From Actinomycetospora corticicola (lineage in GTDB: Bacteria; Actinomycetota; Actinomycetes; Mycobacteriales; Pseudonocardiaceae): a stretch of 64,000 nucleotides of DNA. Shown piece by piece: positions 33,328 to 42,360 of the stretch. The stretch lies in contig NZ_JACCBN010000001.1 in assembly GCF_013409505.1 (NCBI RefSeq), positions 4,464,001 to 4,528,000 of the forward strand, in the 5' to 3' direction. The translations under genes and the position numbers were made by a program. The notes under the pieces are model-generated. The model was given only the letters and a program-made list of their open reading frames with translations. It searched no databases and was not told the DNA's origin. Numbering within the stretch: the first letter of the stretch is position 1; every line of letters starts with the position of its first letter.

Positions 33328-34341
33328 TCAGCGGCGCGTGGTTCCCATCAGTTCGGTCTCGTCCGCCCCGACCCGCGGGAAGCCCACGGCCGGCGACCGC
33401 GGGGCCTCGCCGTGGAGCGCGGTGAGCTCCTCCATCGAGGCGACGGTGTAGTCGTCGTCCTCCGGCTCGTTCCCGACGACGGGTGCGGCCGGCGCGGCCG
33501 CGGCGCTCGCGCCGGCGGCGCGGCGGAGCACCATCGAGCGGACGACGAACGCGGCGACCCCGGCGAGGGCGAGGACCGCGAGCATCACCGGCACGCCCAT
33601 GCCGCCGGAGAGACCGTCGACCGGCAGGGCCTGGACCTGGCTGGCGGTGGTCACCGCGCTGGCCGGGTCGTAGCCGAGGTACGCGGGCGCACCGGCCTTG
33701 AGCCCGGGGAACGCGGAGCCGAGCAGCTGTCCGGGGTCGTAGGCCGCGAGCCCGGCGGGGGCGGACGCGGGCGCCGCGCCGAGGAACGACGAGGGCAGGC
33801 CGTTGAACGACGGCGCGAACGCCGGGGCCGCGGCGGCCAGCGCCGCCGGGGGCAGCGCGGGCGCCGGGGCGACGGCGGGCGGGACGGCGGCCGGGGCGAC
33901 GGCCGCCGCGGTCGGGCTGGCAGCGGCGGCGGCCGACGGCTGCGGGGCGGCCTCCGGGGCCACGGCCCGACCGGCGGACGCGGCGGCGCTCGCGAGCGGC
34001 GCGGCCGGCGGCACGGCGGCGGCCGCAGCGGTCGCCACCGGCTCGACGAGCTGGACCTGCACGCGGCAGAGCAGCCCGGTCAGCGGCTGGGTGATCGACT
34101 GCAGCGGGCCGGCGGCCGAGGTGATCGGCACGAGGAACGAGCCGCCCAGCGGCTTGGTCACCTGGACGGTGTCGCCCGGGCTGGCCTGGACCGTCTGGCC
34201 ACAGCGGGCCGGGACGACGTCGCCCGGCGCGGCGGGAGCCGACGGCGCTGCCAGGGCGGCGCCACCTCCGAGCAACAGCGACCCCGTGAGGACACCCCCG
34301 GCCGCAGCGACCGACACCAGACGCGAGAACCGCGCACCCAT
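33328..34341 (-). CDS. Secreted/anchored Ala-Pro-rich hypothetical protein
   Basis: 337 residues. Signal peptide at 1-32 (RLVSVAAAGGVLTGSLLLGG, cleavage near ALA-AP). A small domain with two cysteines follows (CGQTVQASPGDTVQV to LCRVQVQL). A long Ala/Pro low-complexity stretch (about 105-235) leads to a C-terminal membrane segment (VPVMLAVLALAGVAAFVVRS) near 268-287 and a cytoplasmic tail. It looks like a wall-spanning surface protein. No family recognised. Position between the GT87 gene and rpsF. Palindrome copy at 33470-33485 reads PVVGN. Confidence 0.72.
   Translation of the reverse strand: MGARFSRLVSVAAAGGVLTGSLLLGGGAALAAPSAPAAPGDVVPARCGQTVQASPGDTVQVTKPLGGSFLVPITSAAGPLQSITQPLTGLLCRVQVQLVEPVATAAAAAVPPAAPLASAAASAGRAVAPEAAPQPSAAAAASPTAAAVAPAAVPPAVAPAPALPPAALAAAAPAFAPSFNGLPSSFLGAAPASAPAGLAAYDPGQLLGSAFPGLKAGAPAYLGYDPASAVTTASQVQALPVDGLSGGMGVPVMLAVLALAGVAAFVVRSMVLRRAAGASAAAAPAAPVVGNEPEDDDYTVASMEELTALHGEAPRSPAVGFPRVGADETELMGTTRR
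33470..33485 (+). repeat. Dispersed palindromic motif
   Basis: TTCCCGACGACGGGTG, antisense in the secreted-protein gene, reading A-P-V-V-G-N in the gene frame. Confidence 0.7.
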
Positions 34342-34460
34342 CAGCAGGACCCCTTACTCAGACCAACGCTGCCCGAACGAGCTCCCCCGGCCCAGCACAT
34401 GCCCCGTGCGCGGATCCGGGAGGGAGACGCCCGAGTTCCCCAACGACGCGTTGGTCCGGA

Positions 34461-34478
34461 GGTGACGCGGACGTCACC
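34461..34478. promoter_or_regulatory. Palindrome upstream of the secreted-protein gene
   Basis: GGTGACG-cgga-CGTCACC, 120 bases before the leftward start at 34341; operator or weak hairpin between two leftward genes. Confidence 0.4.
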
Positions 34479-34542
34479 GAATCCGTCGCCCGGGGCGACG
34501 GCGGGTGCCGTCGGCCCTGGGCCGCCCGGGCCCCGTCGTTCC

Positions 34543-36147
34543 CTATCGAGTGGTGCGCGCGGGCGGACGGTCGCCCGCCGGGGTGCCGGGGACCCCCGGT
34601 CCCCGGTCGCGGAGCCGCCGGAACCAGGCCGTGTCGGGCGCACCGTCGAGGCACCCGCCGTCGGGATCGGCACCGATCTCGGACGGGCCGGGATGCCCGG
34701 GACGCCGCCGCACCGGGTCGAGCTCGGGACGGAGCACGCTGCGCACGATCAGGGCCGCGACCGCGATCACCGCCAGGTCGCGCACCACCACGGCGCCGTA
34801 GAACCACGGCGCCGGCAGGCCCTTGTTGGCGGTGCCGAGGTAGTAGTACATCCGCGGCACCCAGACGAACGCGTCGATCGCCATCCAGATCAGCAGCGGC
34901 TTCCAGCGGGGGTACGCGAGCACCGCCAGCGGGATCAGCCACAGCGAGTACTGCGGGCTCCACACCTTGTTCGTCAGCAGGAACGCCGCGACCACCAGGA
35001 ACGCGATCGACGCCAGCCGGGGGCGCACCGGCGCCCGCCAGACGAGGAGCGCAATTGCGACGCAGCAGAGCACGAACAGCACCGCGGTCACGGCGTTGAG
35101 CACCGTGGGGGCCTGGCCGGACGCGAGCGGTCCGTCGAACCCCGACCAGCCGGTGAGGCCGGCGACGATGTTGTAGAGCGAGTCCGGGTCGGCTGCCCGC
35201 GTGGAATTGAGTCGGAAGAACTCCCACCAACCGGCCGGCGCCAGCACCGCGACCGGGGCGTTCGCCACCGCCCAGGCGCCGACCCCGGTCAGCGCGACCG
35301 TCCACCAGGCGCGCATCCGGCCCGCCCGGAGGCAGAGCAGGAGCAGCGGGAACAGCAGGAAGAGCGGGTAGAGCTTGGCCGCGGCCCCGAGCCCGAGCAG
35401 GACGCCGGCCAGGGCCGGCCGTCGCCGCGCCCAGGCGAGCATCCCGAGGGTCGCCCCGGCGACGGCCAGGGTGTCGAAGTTGGTGAAGGCGTGCACGGCC
35501 ACCAGCGGCGAGACGGCGGCGATCGCGGCGTCCCAGGGACGTCCCGGGCGTAGCCGCACCATCGCCCACACGACGCCGAGCCACGCCAGCGCCAACCAGA
35601 AGGCCGAGAGGTCGAAGTAGACGACGACGGGCAGCGCGGCCGGGAGCCCGAGCGCGAGCCACCCCGCCGTCAGGCGTGCGTTCATCCACTGGAAGAACCC
35701 CGTGAGCACCGGGTACTCCATGTAGCGCACCTGGCTCGTGCCGTCGTCGCGCTGGTCGACCCAGCTCGTCACGTACGGGATCCCGCCCTGGTCGAGCCGC
35801 TCGGCGGTGTAGAGCGGGACGGTGTCGGAGTAGCACATCGCCACGTACTGCCGGCTGTCCCGCCAGTCGAGCTGGAGCTGACCCGAGTCGTCCACGTACT
35901 GCTGCAGGCACGGCGACTTCGCGAACCAGCCGAGCGCCAGCACGATCGTCGCGAGCAGCAGCACCACGCGCAGCGGGGTGAAGAAGCGCGCCCGCCCGAC
36001 GACGGCGTGGGCCCCGACCGGACCGCCGACGGCGGCGCTCGCCGCCCGGACGAACCCGTCGTCGTGCGCGGGGAGGACCCGGGACGCGGCGTCGAGCGAC
36101 TCGGGATCGTGCGCGCGGCTGCGGGTGGGCGGGGCGTCAGCGGACAC
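34543..36147 (-). CDS. GT87-type polyprenol-phosphate mannosyltransferase-like membrane protein
   Basis: 534 residues with about 10-12 membrane helices. The GT87 (DUF2029) family uses polyprenyl-phosphate-mannose to build outer glycans (lipoarabinomannan-type in mycobacteria). Visible elements: first helix [20 protein letters not shown], an outside loop with [32 protein letters not shown] and [19 protein letters not shown]. It starts 20 bases after the ponA stop, so it is probably co-transcribed. In M. tuberculosis a similar gene (Rv0051) also follows ponA1. A palindrome variant at 34652-34667 reads PDGGC. Confidence 0.85.
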   Translation of the reverse strand: MSADAPPTRSRAHDPESLDAASRVLPAHDDGFVRAASAAVGGPVGAHAVVGRARFFTPLRVVLLLATIVLALGWFAKSPCLQQYVDDSGQLQLDWRDSRQYVAMCYSDTVPLYTAERLDQGGIPYVTSWVDQRDDGTSQVRYMEYPVLTGFFQWMNARLTAGWLALGLPAALPVVVYFDLSAFWLALAWLGVVWAMVRLRPGRPWDAAIAAVSPLVAVHAFTNFDTLAVAGATLGMLAWARRRPALAGVLLGLGAAAKLYPLFLLFPLLLLCLRAGRMRAWWTVALTGVGAWAVANAPVAVLAPAGWWEFFRLNSTRAADPDSLYNIVAGLTGWSGFDGPLASGQAPTVLNAVTAVLFVLCCVAIALLVWRAPVRPRLASIAFLVVAAFLLTNKVWSPQYSLWLIPLAVLAYPRWKPLLIWMAIDAFVWVPRMYYYLGTANKGLPAPWFYGAVVVRDLAVIAVAALIVRSVLRPELDPVRRRPGHPGPSEIGADPDGGCLDGAPDTAWFRRLRDRGPGVPGTPAGDRPPARTTR

Positions 36148-36167
36148 AGGTGTCCCGGGCGAGCGGG

Positions 36168-38849
36168 TCAGTTGAATCCGTTGGGGAACAGGCCACCGCC
36201 ACCGTTGTTCGGCTGGTTCCCGCCGTCCCCGTTGTTCCCGCCGTTGTCGCCGTTGTTCCCACCGTTGTCGCCGTTGTTGCCGCCGTTGTCCCCGTTGTTG
36301 TTGCCACGGTTGTTGTTGCCACCGTTGTCGCCGTTGTTGTTGCCACCGTTGTCGCCGTTGCCCCCGTAGTTCACGCAGACCCCGTCGACGCAGTACTGGC
36401 CGTCCTTCTGGCCGTCGGGGTTATTCGGGTCCTGGCCGTCCGGCGGCTTCGGCGGGGCGATGGGCGTGCCGATGGCCTTGAAGTCCGAGAACTGCTCCAC
36501 CGGCTCGGTGCGCAGCGCGGAGTTCATGTACTTCTGCCAGATCTGCCCCGGGACGCCGCGGCCGTAGATCGGCGCGCCCCCCGAGGTCTTGATCGGCGAA
36601 TTGTCGTCGGTCCCGACCCACACCGCCGTCGACAGCTGCGGCGTGTAGCCGATCGTCCAGGCGTCGTTGTTCTGGCCCTTCACCGACGACTGGACGGTGC
36701 CGGTCTTCGAGGCGACCGGACGCCCCGCCGACAGCGGGATCTGGGAGTGCGAGGCGACGTCGAGCATGGACTCGGTGACGTTGCGGGCGAGCTGCTGGCT
36801 GATGCGCTGCTCGCCGGGGGTCGCACCGCCGTCGAAGAGCACGCGCCCGTCCGCCGTCGTCACGCGGGTGACCATGTGGGGCTTGCGGTAGACGCCGTCG
36901 GCGGCGAAGGTCGCGTACGCCGAGGCCATGTCGCCCGGCTTGACCTCCTTGTCACCGATCGAGATGCCGCCGCTCGGGTTCGGCAGCGGCGCGGTGACGC
37001 CCACCTGGTGGGCGGCGTCGGCGACCTTCTCCGGCCCGACCTGGACGCCCAGCTGGTAGAAGACGGTGTTGATCGAGAGCGTCATCGCCGTCTTGAGGTC
37101 GCAGTTCGGGCAGCTCTCGCCGTCGGAGTTCTCGACCTTGGTGCCGGCGATCGTCTGCGGGGTCGTCCCGTCGAAGGTGCTGCCCAGGCCGATCGGCGGG
37201 TTCTTCTCGAGCCCGGCGAGCAGCACGAACGGCTTGAACGACGATCCGGGCTGACGCGAGGTCTGGGCGTAGTCGAAGCCCTGCCCGTCGTCGCCGCCGT
37301 AGTAGGCCCGGATCGACCCGGACTGCGGGTCCACCGACACGAGCGCGGTCCGCAGGTTGGCCGGCTGCCCGTCGAGCGTCTTGTCGGCCGCGTCCGCCGC
37401 CTGCTGCTGGAGCTTGGGGTCGATGGTGGTCTCGACCTTCAGCCCCTCCTGGTTCACCTGCTGCTCGGTGATGCCGTAGGAGGCGAGCTCGTCCTTGACC
37501 GCGGTGACGATGTGGCCGCGGTCGTTGCCGGGGATGCCGGTGCGGGCCTTCGCGGGCGGGATGGTCGTCGGGAAGACGGCGGCCTGGCGGTCGGCGCGGG
37601 AGAGCCAGTTCTGCTCGACCATGCCGTCGAGCACGTAGCTCCACCGCTGCTGGGACCCGCCGCGGTCGACCGCGGGGTCCCACTTCGACGGGGCCTGGAT
37701 CAGACCCGCGAGCATCGCGCCCTCGCTGGGGGAGAGCGTCGCGACGTCCCGGCCGAAGTACGCCTGGGCGGCGGCCTGGATGCCGTACGCGCCGCGCCCG
37801 AAGTAGATCGTGTTCAGGTAGTTCTCGAGGATCTGGTCCTTCGACTCCTCCTGGTTGATCTTCGCCGCGATGACCACCTCGCGGTACTTGCGCCAGTAGG
37901 AGTGCTCGTCGCCCACCAGCACGTTCTTGACGTACTGCTGGGTGATCGTCGATCCGCCGCCGACCCCGCCCTGGGCCTGGTTCCAGGCCGCGCGCGCGAT
38001 GCCGATGGGGTCGAAACCGTAGTTGGTGTAGAAGCTGCGGTCCTCGGCGGAGGCGACCGCGTGCTGGACCGGCAGCGGCACCTGCGAGAGCGGCACCTTG
38101 ATGCGGTTGCCCTCGGCCTGCGCGAGGCTCGCGAGGGTCGAGCCGTCGGAGTAGGCGATGGTCGCGACCTGGTTGTTGGTCGCGTCGTCGGGGCTCGGGA
38201 TGCGGAAGAAGATCCAGCCGATCGCGAAGGCGAGGATCGGCCCCAGCACGAGCAGGGCGACCAGCACGTAGATCACGCGGCGGATCCGCCTGCCGCGCCG
38301 CTTCGGGTCCGGCTCGGACCCGTCGTCGTCACCCCGTCCGGGCGGCGGCGTGCCCGGCGGCGGGGTGCGCACCCCGATGCGGCCGGGTGCGGCCGTGCCC
38401 TGCACGACGTCGGTGGCCGCGGTCGGCGCCGTGCCCGGCCGGCCGCCGGCGCGGGCTCCGGCGCTCGCACGGGTGGGCGCCGCCGCGGAGGCGGTGGCCA
38501 GCGGGCGGGACCCGTCGTGGGTCAGGAGCTGCGGCTCGCGCCGCTGCTCGCCGCCGGGGAACGGTCCGCCCACGCGCGTCGGGCGGGGGCCGGGCTGCCC
38601 GTTCCCGACGGCGGGTCGGCCCGGGTCCGCGCCGGGGGTCGGCCCGACGCGCGTCGGTGCCGGCCCGGGGCCCTGACCGTTCTGCGGGGGTCGGCCGTTC
38701 GGCGCGCCCGGACCCGGTCGACCGGCCGGCGGGGCGGCCGACCACCCGGGCGGGAGGTTGCCGCGCGGACCGGCGGGCGGGCGCGGTGCGGCGCTCGGCG
38801 GCGCGGAGCCGCCGACGGGACGACGGTCGTCACGACGGTCGTCGGTCAC
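36168..38849 (-). CDS. ponA: Class A penicillin-binding protein (transglycosylase/transpeptidase)
   Basis: 893 residues. Cytoplasmic Pro/Gly-rich tail 1-188, membrane helix about 192-214 ([20 protein letters not shown]), GT51 domain with EDRSFY 269-274 and GGSTITQQ 298-305, transpeptidase with SxxK S536-K539 (SSFK), SIN 592-594, KTG 715-717. All catalytic motifs are intact. It polymerises and cross-links peptidoglycan. Residues about 830-893 are an Asn/Gly/Asp repeat encoded by an 18/15-bp tandem array. GTG 38849 follows GGGAGG. Equivalent to PonA1 in mycobacterial gene order. Confidence 0.95.
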   Translation of the reverse strand: MTDDRRDDRRPVGGSAPPSAAPRPPAGPRGNLPPGWSAAPPAGRPGPGAPNGRPPQNGQGPGPAPTRVGPTPGADPGRPAVGNGQPGPRPTRVGGPFPGGEQRREPQLLTHDGSRPLATASAAAPTRASAGARAGGRPGTAPTAATDVVQGTAAPGRIGVRTPPPGTPPPGRGDDDGSEPDPKRRGRRIRRVIYVLVALLVLGPILAFAIGWIFFRIPSPDDATNNQVATIAYSDGSTLASLAQAEGNRIKVPLSQVPLPVQHAVASAEDRSFYTNYGFDPIGIARAAWNQAQGGVGGGSTITQQYVKNVLVGDEHSYWRKYREVVIAAKINQEESKDQILENYLNTIYFGRGAYGIQAAAQAYFGRDVATLSPSEGAMLAGLIQAPSKWDPAVDRGGSQQRWSYVLDGMVEQNWLSRADRQAAVFPTTIPPAKARTGIPGNDRGHIVTAVKDELASYGITEQQVNQEGLKVETTIDPKLQQQAADAADKTLDGQPANLRTALVSVDPQSGSIRAYYGGDDGQGFDYAQTSRQPGSSFKPFVLLAGLEKNPPIGLGSTFDGTTPQTIAGTKVENSDGESCPNCDLKTAMTLSINTVFYQLGVQVGPEKVADAAHQVGVTAPLPNPSGGISIGDKEVKPGDMASAYATFAADGVYRKPHMVTRVTTADGRVLFDGGATPGEQRISQQLARNVTESMLDVASHSQIPLSAGRPVASKTGTVQSSVKGQNNDAWTIGYTPQLSTAVWVGTDDNSPIKTSGGAPIYGRGVPGQIWQKYMNSALRTEPVEQFSDFKAIGTPIAPPKPPDGQDPNNPDGQKDGQYCVDGVCVNYGGNGDNGGNNNGDNGGNNNRGNNNGDNGGNNGDNGGNNGDNGGNNGDGGNQPNNGGGGLFPNGFN
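36200..36366 (-). repeat. Tandem 15/18-bp repeat coding an Asn-Gly-Asp tail of PonA
   Basis: Repeated blocks of GGCAACAACGGCGACAAC type on the minus strand, giving [12 protein letters not shown] units. Likely length-variable between strains. Confidence 0.75.
38602..38617 (+). repeat. Dispersed palindrome variant
   Basis: TTCCCGACGGCGGGTC (GACGGC variant) in the cytoplasmic tail of PonA, reading P-A-V-G-N. Confidence 0.6.
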
Positions 38850-38914
38850 GTGGCGCCTCCCCGGGGGACTGCTCGGCCGGTCACGGTCTCGACCTCGTCA
38901 CGCCCACCGCGGCG

Positions 38915-39322
38915 TCAGGGCGATGCCGTGCGACGCCGACGGCGACCCGATCGCGAGGCGTCGTCCGCTCCCAAGACGTAGGACTGTACGAGGTGGTTCC
39001 ATCGACACGTACGGCAGACCTCCACCACGTGCACCGTGAACTCTCCCGCCGCGTCGTCCAACCGAGCGATCTCGTCGGCCGAACGGGCGGAACCGGACAC
39101 CGGACCGAGGCGGTCGCCGAAGACCCAGGAGACGTTCACCAGCTCGTCGCGGCGGCACAGCGGGCACGGGGTGGGGGTGGCGGTCCCGTGGTACGAGGCG
39201 GCCTGGAGCAGGTAGGCCCCCGCGTCGCAGGCGTCCTCGGTGGAGGTGCGCCCGGCGGCCACGTCGGCGAGGTGCGCGCGGCGCTGCAGCGCGTAGTCGA
39301 CGACCTGGCGGGGATTTCGCAC
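38915..39322 (-). CDS. DUF5318 protein
   Basis: 135 residues. Signature: RQVVDYALQRRAHLADVAAG, PTPCPLCRRDELVNVSWVFG, then VEVCRTCRWNHLVQSYVLG. Two CxxC pairs (CPLC, CRTC) probably bind one zinc. The family is confined to actinobacteria and accompanies ponA; function unknown. GTG 39322 gives the family N-terminus and has TACGCT (complement of 39330-39335) 7 bases upstream, so leaderless. Divergent from the PadR gene. Confidence 0.88.
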   Translation of the reverse strand: MRNPRQVVDYALQRRAHLADVAAGRTSTEDACDAGAYLLQAASYHGTATPTPCPLCRRDELVNVSWVFGDRLGPVSGSARSADEIARLDDAAGEFTVHVVEVCRTCRWNHLVQSYVLGADDASRSGRRRRRTASP

Positions 39323-39400
39323 GGACTCCAGCGTAGCCAGCGACCGGGCGGAGCGCGTCGGTCCCGTTGTGACGAGATCGTCGAGCGGGACGCCGCGATG

Positions 39401-39413
39401 TATCGCCGCGATA
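39401..39413. promoter_or_regulatory. Candidate PadR operator
   Basis: TATCG-CCG-CGATA, with flanking ATGT...ATAT that resembles PadR-type sites, 43 bases before the PadR start in the divergent promoter region. Confidence 0.45.
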
Positions 39414-39455
39414 TGGTCGAGGAGATCGGTCCGGGTCGAGGTGGAGGGAGGGCGT

Positions 39456-40043
39456 GTGCTGGAACTCGCCGTCCTGGGCCTCCTCCACGAGGCCCCGATG
39501 CACGGGTACGAGCTGCGTAAACAGCTCCACGCGCGGCTCGGACCGCTCCGGGCGTTCTCCTGGGGATCGCTGTACCCGACCCTGCGCCGCCTGCAACGCG
39601 CCGCCCTCATCGCGGAGCAGGCGCCGGCGGGGGACGAGCGCGTGAGCTGGGGACGTCAGGGCCGGCGGAGCCGCAAGGTCTACGAGATCACCGCCGAGGG
39701 CAAGGACCGGCTCGACGAGCTGCTCGGCGAGACCGGTCCCCAGGCCTACGACGACGACGGGTTCGGCGTCCACCTGGCCTTCTTCTCCCGCACCCCCGCC
39801 GAGGTGCGCATGCGCATCCTCGAGGGCCGCCGTCGTCGGGTCGAGGAGCGCCGCGAGGGGCTCCGCTCGACGATCACCCGCGCGGGGGAGCAGATCGACC
39901 GCTACACCCGTGAACTGCACCGCATCGGCTTGGACACCACCGAGCGAGAGGTCCGCTGGCTCGACGAGCTCATCGACCACGAACGGTCGTTGGGCCGCAG
40001 CGCCCCCGACGAGGCGACGGGCCGGACCCGTCGTCCGGAATGA
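39456..40043 (+). CDS. PadR family transcriptional regulator
   Basis: 195 residues. Winged helix at 1-80 (VLGLLHEAPMHGYELRKQLH, FSWGSLYPTLRRLQRAALIA), then the Vir-type C-terminal coiled domain (VRMRILEGRRRRVEERREGL). GTG 39456 is chosen because GGAGGGAGG precedes it by 4-5 bases and the family starts here. It lies 16 bases before ino1, as in M. tuberculosis (Rv0047c next to ino1), so it probably regulates inositol synthesis and itself. Near the end (40025-40040) a palindrome variant with one change reads TRRPE. Confidence 0.92.
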   Translation: MLELAVLGLLHEAPMHGYELRKQLHARLGPLRAFSWGSLYPTLRRLQRAALIAEQAPAGDERVSWGRQGRRSRKVYEITAEGKDRLDELLGETGPQAYDDDGFGVHLAFFSRTPAEVRMRILEGRRRRVEERREGLRSTITRAGEQIDRYTRELHRIGLDTTEREVRWLDELIDHERSLGRSAPDEATGRTRRPE

Positions 40044-40059
40044 GTGAAGGAGACCATCC

Positions 40060-41133
40060 ATGGGTCAGGTCCGAGTGGCCGTCGTCGGCGTGGGCAACTG
40101 TGCCGCGTCGCTGGTCCAGGGCGTCACGTACTACGCCGACGCCGACCCGGCCGCCCGCGTGCCGGGTCTCATGCACGTCGACTTCGGCGGCTACCACGTC
40201 CGCGACCTGACGTTCGTCGCCGCGTTCGACGTGGACGCGAAGAAGGTCGGTCAGGACCTCGCCGAGGCCATCACGGCGAGCGAGAACAACACGATCAAGA
40301 TCGCCGACGTCCCGCCGACCGGGGTGATCGTGCAGCGCGGCCACACCCTCGACGGTCTCGGCCGCTACTACCGCGAGACGATCACCGAGGCCGACGACGA
40401 GCCGGTGGACGTCGTCGCGGCGCTGCGGGAGGCGCGCGCCGACGTGCTCGTGTCCTACCTGCCGGTGGGCTCGGAGGACGCGGACAAGTTCTACGCCCAG
40501 TGCGCGATCGACGCGGGCGTCGCCTTCGTCAACGCCCTGCCCGTGTTCATCGCGTCCGACCCCGTGTGGGCGCAGAAGTTCACCGACGCCGGCGTCCCGA
40601 TCGTGGGCGACGACATCAAGTCGCAGGTCGGCGCCACGATCACCCACCGGGTGCTGGCCAAGCTGTTCGAGGACCGCGGTGTCCAGCTGGACCGGACGAT
40701 GCAGCTGAACGTCGGCGGCAACATGGACTTCAAGAACATGCTCGAGCGGGAGCGGCTGGAGTCGAAGAAGGTCTCGAAGACCCAGTCGGTGACCTCGCAG
40801 GTCGACCGCGAGATGGGCAAGGGCAACGTCCACATCGGCCCGTCGGACCACGTGCCGTGGCTCGACGACCGCAAGTGGGCCTACGTCCGCCTCGAGGGGC
40901 GCGCGTTCGGCGACGTGCCGCTGTCCCTGGAGTACAAGCTCGAGGTCTGGGACTCCCCGAACTCGGCCGGCATCATCATCGACGCCGTCCGCGCCGCGAA
41001 GATCGCCCTCGACCGCGGCATCGGCGGCCCGCTGCTCGCCCCGTCGTCGTACTTCATGAAGTCGCCGCCCGAGCAGTACCGGGACTCCGTGGCGTACGAC
41101 AAGGTCGAGTCCTTCATCCGCGGCGAGGACTGA
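40060..41133 (+). CDS. ino1: Inositol-3-phosphate synthase
   Basis: 357 residues, the short actinobacterial type. It makes 1L-myo-inositol-3-phosphate from glucose-6-phosphate with NAD, the first step to phosphatidylinositol and mycothiol. NAD-binding [14 protein letters not shown], then [67 protein letters not shown] lies 7 bases before the ATG. Followed by a strong hairpin. Confidence 0.97.
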   Translation: MGQVRVAVVGVGNCAASLVQGVTYYADADPAARVPGLMHVDFGGYHVRDLTFVAAFDVDAKKVGQDLAEAITASENNTIKIADVPPTGVIVQRGHTLDGLGRYYRETITEADDEPVDVVAALREARADVLVSYLPVGSEDADKFYAQCAIDAGVAFVNALPVFIASDPVWAQKFTDAGVPIVGDDIKSQVGATITHRVLAKLFEDRGVQLDRTMQLNVGGNMDFKNMLERERLESKKVSKTQSVTSQVDREMGKGNVHIGPSDHVPWLDDRKWAYVRLEGRAFGDVPLSLEYKLEVWDSPNSAGIIIDAVRAAKIALDRGIGGPLLAPSSYFMKSPPEQYRDSVAYDKVESFIRGED

Positions 41134-41156
41134 CGGTTCCACCTCCCCCGGGTTGA

Positions 41157-41280
41157 GCGAAGGGCCCCATCGGTCGAATAGGCCGGCCATGGGCGCCCAC
41201 CGCCATCCCGTAGCGCCCGCACCTTGACGGAACGAAGGGCCCCATCGGTCGAATAGATCGACCGTTGGGGCCCTTCGTTC
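41157..41280 (+). terminator. ino1 terminator region with duplicated left arm
   Basis: The hairpin at 41230-41280 has 23-base arms (41230-41252 and 41258-41280) with one mismatch. The left-arm sequence also occurs at 41157-41181 with 24 identical bases but no matching right arm. A related short version lies behind leuS. Confidence 0.75.
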
Positions 41281-41290
41281 GTCCCGGGGC

Positions 41291-42244
41291 TCAGCCGATC
41301 ACGACGGCGGGCCGCGGGCGCAGCCGGGCCTGCTCGAGGGCGGCGCGGAGCTTGCGTCGGACGGCAGCCGGGTCCTCACGCAGCTCCCTCGGCGTGACGG
41401 GCACGACCACGATCCCCGCGGCGACCATCGCCGCCTGCCGCCGCATGGTGGCGTCGAAGGTCGACAGGTCCGCGTGGTGCGCGAAGGAGTTCAGCTCGAT
41501 CGCGAGCGCGACGCCGTCGAGGAAGCCGTCGGCCACGACCTTCGTCCCAACGGGCAGGCGGAGGGCGACGTTCCAGCGGATGTCGGCGAACTCCGGCATC
41601 GCACCGACGAGCTCACGCAGCCATCCCTCTGCCGCCGACCGGATGCCGTCCTCGAGCTCGACGACGACCTGACGGACGAGGGCCGCCCCGCGACAGGAGC
41701 CCGCCTCGAGTTCGGCGCGCAGGGCCGAGACGGTGACCCTGCCGCGTTGCACCGCCTCGCAGAGCAGCGCCCGGACGTCGTCGATCCGCATCAGTCGGCG
41801 GGCGGCATCGATCAGGGCGCGGGCGAGCGGAGCGCACCGGATGCCGTTCCGGATCACGGGATTCGGGGGCATCCGCGCGGTCCGCTCGACGAGGAGGAAG
41901 CCCTCGGAGCGCCGTCGCTGCTCGTGCGGGATGAGGACGTGGACCTCGTCGTGGTCGGGGACCCGTTCGAGTCCGAAGAGCCGGCAGGCGGCGAGGCCGG
42001 TGACCAGCGCGGCGTCGCCGGTCACGAGGAGGGCGGCGACCAACCGTTGATAGGTGGTGAGCGCACCGCGGGTCAGGGCGATCAGGCCCTGGAGCGGTCG
42101 CCACCACACGCCGCCGGCCTTGCGGCACCGGAAGGCGATCGTGCTCGACGGGACGCCGAGCGTGAGGAGGGTTCGGACGAGGATGAGCTGCTGGGGGGCG
42201 GCATCGGACACCGCAGCCCAGTCGACCTTGGCACGTGGGGGCAC
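41291..42244 (-). CDS. AbiEi-like N-terminal plus DUF559-like nuclease-fold protein
   Basis: 317 residues. The N-terminal 90 residues (LVRTLLTLGVPSSTIAFRCR, WWRPLQGLIALTRGALTTYQ, TGLAACRLFGL) resemble the AbiEi antitoxin-type winged helix. The C-terminal part (VGTKVVADGFLDGVALAIEL, FDATMRRQAAMVAAGIVVVP) resembles the DUF559/Vsr-like endonuclease core. Such single genes are common and multi-copy in actinobacteria; no toxin partner is adjacent. GTG 42244 gives the expected N-terminus; no RBS. It interrupts an otherwise conserved order between ino1 and leuS, flanked by related terminator sequences. Confidence 0.7.
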   Translation of the reverse strand: MPPRAKVDWAAVSDAAPQQLILVRTLLTLGVPSSTIAFRCRKAGGVWWRPLQGLIALTRGALTTYQRLVAALLVTGDAALVTGLAACRLFGLERVPDHDEVHVLIPHEQRRRSEGFLLVERTARMPPNPVIRNGIRCAPLARALIDAARRLMRIDDVRALLCEAVQRGRVTVSALRAELEAGSCRGAALVRQVVVELEDGIRSAAEGWLRELVGAMPEFADIRWNVALRLPVGTKVVADGFLDGVALAIELNSFAHHADLSTFDATMRRQAAMVAAGIVVVPVTPRELREDPAAVRRKLRAALEQARLRPRPAVVIG

Positions 42245-42315
42245 ATGGGTGTTGACGCAGCCCGGACGCTCACGGATCCACCGTTCTCGGCCAGGGGCGC
42301 CCATGGGCGGCTCTA

Positions 42316-42339
42316 TTGAGCGAAGGGACCCATCGCTCA
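42316..42339. terminator. leuS terminator
   Basis: GAGCGA-9 nt-TCGCTC hairpin about 25 bases after the leuS stop; its left part resembles the ino1 terminator repeat. Confidence 0.5.
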
Positions 42340-42360
42340 GGACGGCTGGCAGGGAGGGAG

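Noticed and set aside
36180..36370. Tandem array as a CRISPR
   Set aside because: The repeats are contiguous without spacers and lie in frame within ponA, coding an Asn/Gly tail.
39369..39455. Upstream extension of the PadR gene to 39369
   Set aside because: The added residues match no PadR family member and would cover the probable operator at 39401-39413; the strong RBS points to 39456.
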